This document shows positions 63,420 through 64,000 of a DNA stretch of 64,000 bases, one piece after another; the stretch's first letter is position 1, and every line of letters starts with the position of its first letter. Source of the DNA: Streptomyces melanogenes (lineage in GTDB: Bacteria > Actinomycetota > Actinomycetes > Streptomycetales > Streptomycetaceae); contig NZ_BMTS01000019.1 of assembly GCF_014649795.1 (NCBI RefSeq), positions 62,001 to 126,000 on the forward strand. Direction: 5' to 3'. A program made the position numbers and the translations under genes. Below the pieces are notes generated by a model, which ran no database searches, was not told the DNA's origin, and worked only from the letters and a program-made list of their open reading frames with translations.

Positions 63420-64000
63420 TCAGCCAGAGCGCGTAGCTGCGGCTTCACCCTGTCCGCCTTTGGGAGACGGCAGGCCCAGGCGGAGCGTCATGACCGCGTG
63501 GTCGGTCAGCCCCGCTTCGCGGGCTTCCTGGTGGTAGTCGCAGGCCAGGACGCCGACGGCGTGGGGTGTGGAGACGAAGAGGTGGTCGAAGCGGAACCCG
63601 TTGCCGCTGCGCCCCCACCAGGAATGGGCGATCTCGTCGGGGTGCAGGTGGCGGAAGGCGTCGGTGAGGCCGGCGGCCTGGAAGGAGTCGTAGAAGGCGT
63701 ACTCCCACTCACCGAACACCTTGTGCGGGGGCTGGTGGCCGCGCTCGATGACGTTGAGGTCCCCAGCCACGATGACGGGCACGTCCAGGAAGGTGGCGCG
63801 CAGTCGCGGCAGGCTCTCGGTGACCGCCTTCTGGAAGGCGCGCTTGGCGACGTTGCGCTGCTTCTTCGGGCCGCGGGAGGGCACGTACAGGCCCAGCACT
63901 CCAATGGTGTGGCCGCCGACGGTGACGCGGGCCGCCGGGGCCCGGTGGGCTGTGACGGTGACCGGGCTGGGGACCGGCCGGACCTCGCCGGTCCGGCAGG
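63420..64000 (-). CDS. Endonuclease/exonuclease/phosphatase family protein, ExoIII-like (partial)
   Basis: The gene enters from beyond the right edge, so the N-terminus is missing. The C-terminal half has PVIVAGDLNVIERGH (the GDxN motif), SWWGRSGNGFRFDHLFVS and GLTDHAVMTL (the SDH-like TDHA). This is the exonuclease III arrangement, in contrast to the CdtB-like domain at 22073-22790. The likely role is DNA repair. A GTG start at 63899 is rejected because the frame is open and similar upstream. Confidence 0.85.
   Translation of the reverse strand, partial: CRTGEVRPVPSPVTVTAHRAPAARVTVGGHTIGVLGLYVPSRGPKKQRNVAKRAFQKAVTESLPRLRATFLDVPVIVAGDLNVIERGHQPPHKVFGEWEYAFYDSFQAAGLTDAFRHLHPDEIAHSWWGRSGNGFRFDHLFVSTPHAVGVLACDYHQEAREAGLTDHAVMTLRLGLPSPKGGQGEAAATRSG

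Overview
The window is high-GC DNA with actinomycete habits: GTG and TTG starts, Shine-Dalgarno sites of the GGAGG type, chains of 4-bp ATGA/GTGA overlaps and rare TTA codons. The protein families (Tad-type export, Rhs/YD-repeat toxin, DUF397, DUF6233, replication-relaxation remnant, NB-ARC/TPR proteins) point to a Streptomyces or close relative. All functional calls come from reading the sequence and recalled family knowledge; no search was run.

Region 1 (1-8624, minus strand) is one long operon for a Tad (tight-adherence) pilus or secretion machine. In transcription order it carries a lipoprotein, a secreted protein, a SAF/CpaB-like protein, a CpaE-like protein, the TadA ATPase, TadB, TadC, a small pilin-like protein, three TadE/TadG-like pseudopilins and a LysM protein cut by the window edge. 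Most junctions overlap, so translational coupling is likely.

Region 2 (9276-27961, plus strand) holds two giant secreted proteins. The first is a 3538-residue Rhs/YD-repeat polymorphic toxin with three LamG-like domains and a C-terminal HNH-like/NS-type nuclease tip, followed at once by a SUKH-type immunity gene. The second is a 2002-residue fusion of a CdtB-like nuclease, an SGNH esterase, ricin-type lectin repeats and a GH18 chitinase. Between them lies a relic: a frameshifted duplicate of the Tad-operon lipoprotein joined to a broken replication-relaxation gene.

Region 3 (28175-40179) mixes a TetR/MFS efflux pair, a GT2 glycosyltransferase, a patch of truncated genes (DUF6233, GT4, DUF397, Nudix), a two-gene candidate RiPP locus (36-residue acidic peptide plus a protein-L-isoaspartate-methyltransferase homologue) with a divergent HTH/TPR regulator, a VCBS-repeat secreted protein, and a STAND-type NB-ARC/TPR protein with a small partner.

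Region 4 (40488-64000) looks like accessory or mobile DNA. It has a tyrosine recombinase, a HEPN-like zinc-ribbon protein, an ECF-type sigma factor with an unknown partner, an intact IS5-family element with a frameshifted transposase and TAA target duplication, a ParB-like DGQHR protein, twin long hairpins, a RelE-like toxin-antitoxin pair, a worn four-repeat type I-E-like CRISPR array without cas genes, element-type hypothetical proteins, a pentapeptide-repeat membrane protein, an ABC exporter truncated in its ATPase domain and fused in frame to an integrase-like gene, and a partial endonuclease/exonuclease/phosphatase gene at the right edge.
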